A stretch of 64,000 nt of DNA. Source: Epiperipatus broadwayi (lineage: Eukaryota; Onychophora; Udeonychophora; Euonychophora; Peripatidae). Position numbers and translations under genes: made by a program. Where the stretch lies: contig JAQFVV010000158.1 in NCBI GenBank assembly GCA_028023455.1, positions 2,232,001 to 2,296,000 of the forward strand, in the 5' to 3' direction. Each line of letters begins with the position of its first letter. Positions within the stretch are counted from its first letter, which is position 1. Shown one piece after another: positions 60,840 through 64,000 of the stretch. The notes under the pieces were generated by a model. The model saw only the letters and a list, made by a program, of their open reading frames with translations, was not told the origin of the DNA and ran no database searches.

Positions 60840-61240
60840 TTACAATTTGTTTTATTTTATGTGCTTAGCCGACTTTCGACCCCTACGAATCATAGACGTA
60901 GCATAAATTGTAAACTAGGAGGGGTGTATATATGTTGCTATTACTCACTTCCGTAAAATTTAAATATAAGCTTTAATTAGGGGGAACAGGCCCATCTTTT
61001 TGAGAAGGGTACGCGTGATTTTTTTCTATTGATGGAAATTTTTGTCATTTGATATGTAGTGCTATACCTCTTTACTTTTTCACTTAAAGTCGTTGGGTTC
61101 AATGCACAAGTGAATAAAAACAACCAAAAAAAAAAAGACAAAATGATCCCCAAGTTGCAATTCATGTTGAAACAGTACTCTTCAGTTGGCTTAGTTACAA
61201 TTTTTTTACACATGAGTTTATCATTTGTTAAATATTTATC
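60840..61240. other. Less AT-rich, CpG-containing segment of unknown origin
   Basis: Sequence such as CCGACTTTCGACCCCTACGA near 60869, AGGGGGAACAGGCCCATC near 60979 and GGGTACGCGTG near 61007 stands out from the flanks by its G+C and CpG content. A minus-strand frame (60977-61213, 78 codons) and a plus frame (61059-61331) overlap, and neither matches a family I know. It may be part of a younger repeat or a short exon or regulatory segment. Confidence 0.35.
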
Positions 61241-64000
61241 AATACCAATTTATTACAATTTGATTTACAAGAGTCATTTTTTTTTTTTAGATATCTTTAT
61301 TCATATATTTCAAAAATGGGAGATGGACTGAAAGTCTAAATATATCTAAACATGACATTATACAGGGAAAAATAAAAATAAGTTGGTTTAATTATTCTAC
61401 TTGCTTATGTTTAATTAACTAAAAACAACTATATTAGATTTTAACTAGGTTCAAAGTTTAAATGTGGATTGGGAATGAAATTATAATCTCTAGTCTAATA
61501 AATGATTACTAATAAGTAATTAACGCATTTATCCGTTGCAGTTCAATAATTGGTACTTGTAAATTATAATAATGATATTTACCTATTTTTTAAAATTTAC
61601 TATTAACATTTTAAATAACTTATTATTTGTAGTGGTATATAGAAAATACTTTTTTTTTTTTTGAAATGTTATACATGTTATAAAAAAAAATATTATTGAT
61701 ACCAGACAACTAAACAATTATACATAAAAATAAAAAAGTAAACAATTCACCAATGTTTAAATACTTATAGACATTTTATTTTTGCTTCACTAAATATTTG
61801 TACCACTAACTTTATGAGAAAGAATGGGCATTGTTTATTCATTTATAAATAACTCATTTCAATTACATATTTATAAATTTATAATTAAACAAGAATAAAG
61901 ATTAGCAAGTTATCACGAAAACAGGTTAACAGAAAAAATATTCTTTTCTGGATACCAAAGTAGATGAGATTACTGGGATGTTTTCCTTTTTGTATATAGT
62001 GAAATAAAAAGACATTAACAAGTTATTGTTTAGTTTGACCTCCAAACCAAGAAAAATATAACTTTTACAGTTTTTCTTTTATATATTTAAATAAAATTTC
62101 TCATGATTGTTTTTGCTTACACTTAACATATGTTTTTAACAGTAATTCTTTTCATTTAATTTCAGAACTATCTATTATAAGACTAAATATTCAATGATAG
62201 CACTATTATGAATATAGACCAAACTAGTTTTGAATTTGTATCCTTTATTAAAAAGAATTTTTAATTAAAAAAGAGTTATAAACCCAAGTCAGAATTTGTT
62301 TACATAGTAATATACATTTGACATCATTTCCATATTGATTGTAGGCTCTTTCAATCTTTGATTAAAATGGTGTATACTATCAAAACATTGTGAGTTTTTC
62401 TGCTTACACTAAGCATAGGCTTATAAGAGCAGTTGTCTTGACTCTATTTCAAAGTGATTACATCTATATCACCAGATTAGTTTCTAGCTAAAGATTTTCA
62501 TGAGAAAGAAATTTGCATTACAAAGTTGGAATTGATTAACTTAATGCTGAGGAGCCATTTTAAATTTCTTTCAAATTCAAGCCTGTTGCTTTATATTTTT
62601 ATAGATCTAACATTAGGCTAATAACTATACATATATGTTTAACCTCAGTTATTGTTAAAAAGCAAACCCCTTCAACTAGAATCATTTATATTATTGTATT
62701 TATATAAAATTGGTTTCAAATTTTCAAACCCACACCAAATTATTTCCATGTTAAAAAAAATTTAAACGAGCAGTCTTATCTTTGCTACTTTAGCATCACT
62801 GATTATTACTATAATAATCAGTAGTTTATGAGAAATGATAATATAATTTAATATCCATTCTCAGAATAGTTCTGAATCTAATAAACCATTGATTACTCAA
62901 ACTTACTATTGTGATGATAAAGTGGTAGAGAGAAAAGGCTGCTCTTGTTTATACTGTAGTAAACTAAAAAAAAATTAAATAATGTGTTAGTAATAACAAT
63001 CTAAAACTTATTATGATTCTTTGCTACCCCAGTAGAAATGATTTCCCATTTTAAGGATTGTTTATAAATATATGCACATAATATAATAATAAAAATGCAA
63101 GAATAAATCTATAAATAAATAAACTAATTTATAAAAATTATGTGGTGTTAGTTCAAGAATTATTTTTTATGTTTGACTAAGTTAAAGAAATATTCTAACA
63201 TTAATCTTATTTTCTTAATTTTTATGATTATTTTATATAAAGATCTAAAAATAATATATTCAGAACATAATAAATCCATGTATGATTATAATAGTGTCAT
63301 TCCTAAGATGAAAAAAGAAAAAAAAAACTCATTGGTATTGAGCTCTCTGTGCTTCATCATAATAAATTAACAAAGCTGATATTAATAATAAATCTTTCTA
63401 AAATCTGAATTTTTTTTTCTGTACAATATTCTTTCCATATCTATTAAAAACTTTGATGAATATTTATGAAAATGCAATAGCAGTTTTTCTTCATAGTTGA
63501 CTTGAGAGTTAAATATTATCAATGATTAATTTCTAAGTGAAGAAAGTGAAAAAAAAACAAAAACAGTCAGTTTGGTTAAATGAATGCAACTGTTGTGCTA
63601 TTTTTTTTTTTAATACTTTCTAATATTTATTTTATGTGAAAAAAGTGAGTTATGATTGGTAAAAAAATTATTGATTTTACATACTTTTAAAAAAGGTATT
63701 ATACACTGAAAATGACCCTTTTTCTATTTTAATTTTCAACTCCATTAATTAGATAAAAAAATAAACAAACAATATAAATCAAAGGAGATAATAGAATAAC
63801 TTCTTTCTTTAGTTACAAAAAACAACAATTTTAAATTAGCTTATTACTACAGCTGTTTATTTAATTTAAAATCTTTCAAATATTTCCTGCTTAGCAAGAA
63901 TTAACATAATTTACATCAGGTGATTGTGTTTTAATTAATTAATATTTTATTTTATAAAAACATAATTTAATAAACTTTCATAATAAAAGATAATTAGATT
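61241..64000. other. AT-rich DNA, no gene recognised
   Basis: Poly-A/T runs and short frames only. The frame at 63173-63370 has no motif. No repeat shared with the rest of the window was noticed. Confidence 0.5.

Noticed and set aside
1-64000. CRISPR arrays, operons, riboswitches, phage or integron structures
   Set aside because: No regularly spaced repeats with unique spacers and no closely packed coding genes. The sequence is clearly metazoan nuclear DNA.

Overview
The window is nuclear DNA of an animal with a very AT-rich genome (G+C roughly a quarter by eye). Long A and T runs, trinucleotide microsatellites, no bacterial-style operons and a dense mix of decayed metazoan transposons support this. 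I cannot name the species. No intact host gene is recognisable in 64 kb. Almost every open frame longer than 60 codons is chance in low-complexity sequence or lies inside a decayed mobile element. The window is best described as a gene-poor intergenic or deep-intronic region.

Layout. 1-5.9 kb: AT-rich with no recognisable gene. 6.9-7.9 kb: remnant of a Ty1/copia-like retrotransposon on the minus strand. 9.7-10.5 kb: 3' part of an RTE-type LINE. 11.77-11.96 kb: short palindrome. 15.27-15.93 kb: a 659-bp foldback element that is an inverted repeat along almost its whole length. 16.5-18.9 kb: a composite of a dispersed repeat family (other copies at 26.4-27.2 and 49.6-50.6 kb), a possible Tigger/pogo-like transposase scrap and a 121-bp duplicated block. 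19.96-21.1 kb: 5'-truncated LINE set between TAA-type microsatellites. 28.4-30.2 kb: Penelope-like element with reverse transcriptase and GIY-YIG endonuclease remnants, an embedded tRNA-like segment, a hairpin tail and an inverted terminal piece. 31.47-31.86 kb: hAT non-autonomous element with an 8-bp target duplication. 33.57-35.4 kb: two copies of one LINE head to tail, the second bounded by a 10-bp target duplication. 35.55 kb: tRNA-Gly(TCC)-like sequence. 37.19-38.2 kb: mariner transposase pseudogene on the minus strand. 41.7-47.7 kb: dispersed and tandem repeats. 53.4-56.2 kb: the most complete element, an RTE LINE from endonuclease to 3' end, interrupted by a 90-bp insertion. 56.64-57.39 kb: an unidentified G+C-richer island. 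57.65-57.79 kb: a third RTE 3' end. 58.13 kb: another palindrome.

How the parts relate. The elements are sources and passengers of transposition, not a pathway. RTE, the zinc-knuckle LINE and the Penelope-like element each encode (now broken) reverse transcriptase with an endonuclease. The hAT element, the palindromes and the tRNA-like segment are non-autonomous and would have depended on enzymes supplied elsewhere. The observations most worth following are the 659-bp foldback; the tRNA-like segment inside the Penelope-like element, next to a hairpin motif (CTNGAAGA, stem-loop, GAAAC) that recurs in the 90-bp insertion at 55.06 kb; and the unexplained island at 56.64-57.39 kb.

All protein assignments were made by reading translations by eye against remembered family motifs. 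No database search was run. Boundaries of decayed elements are approximate unless a target-site duplication is given.
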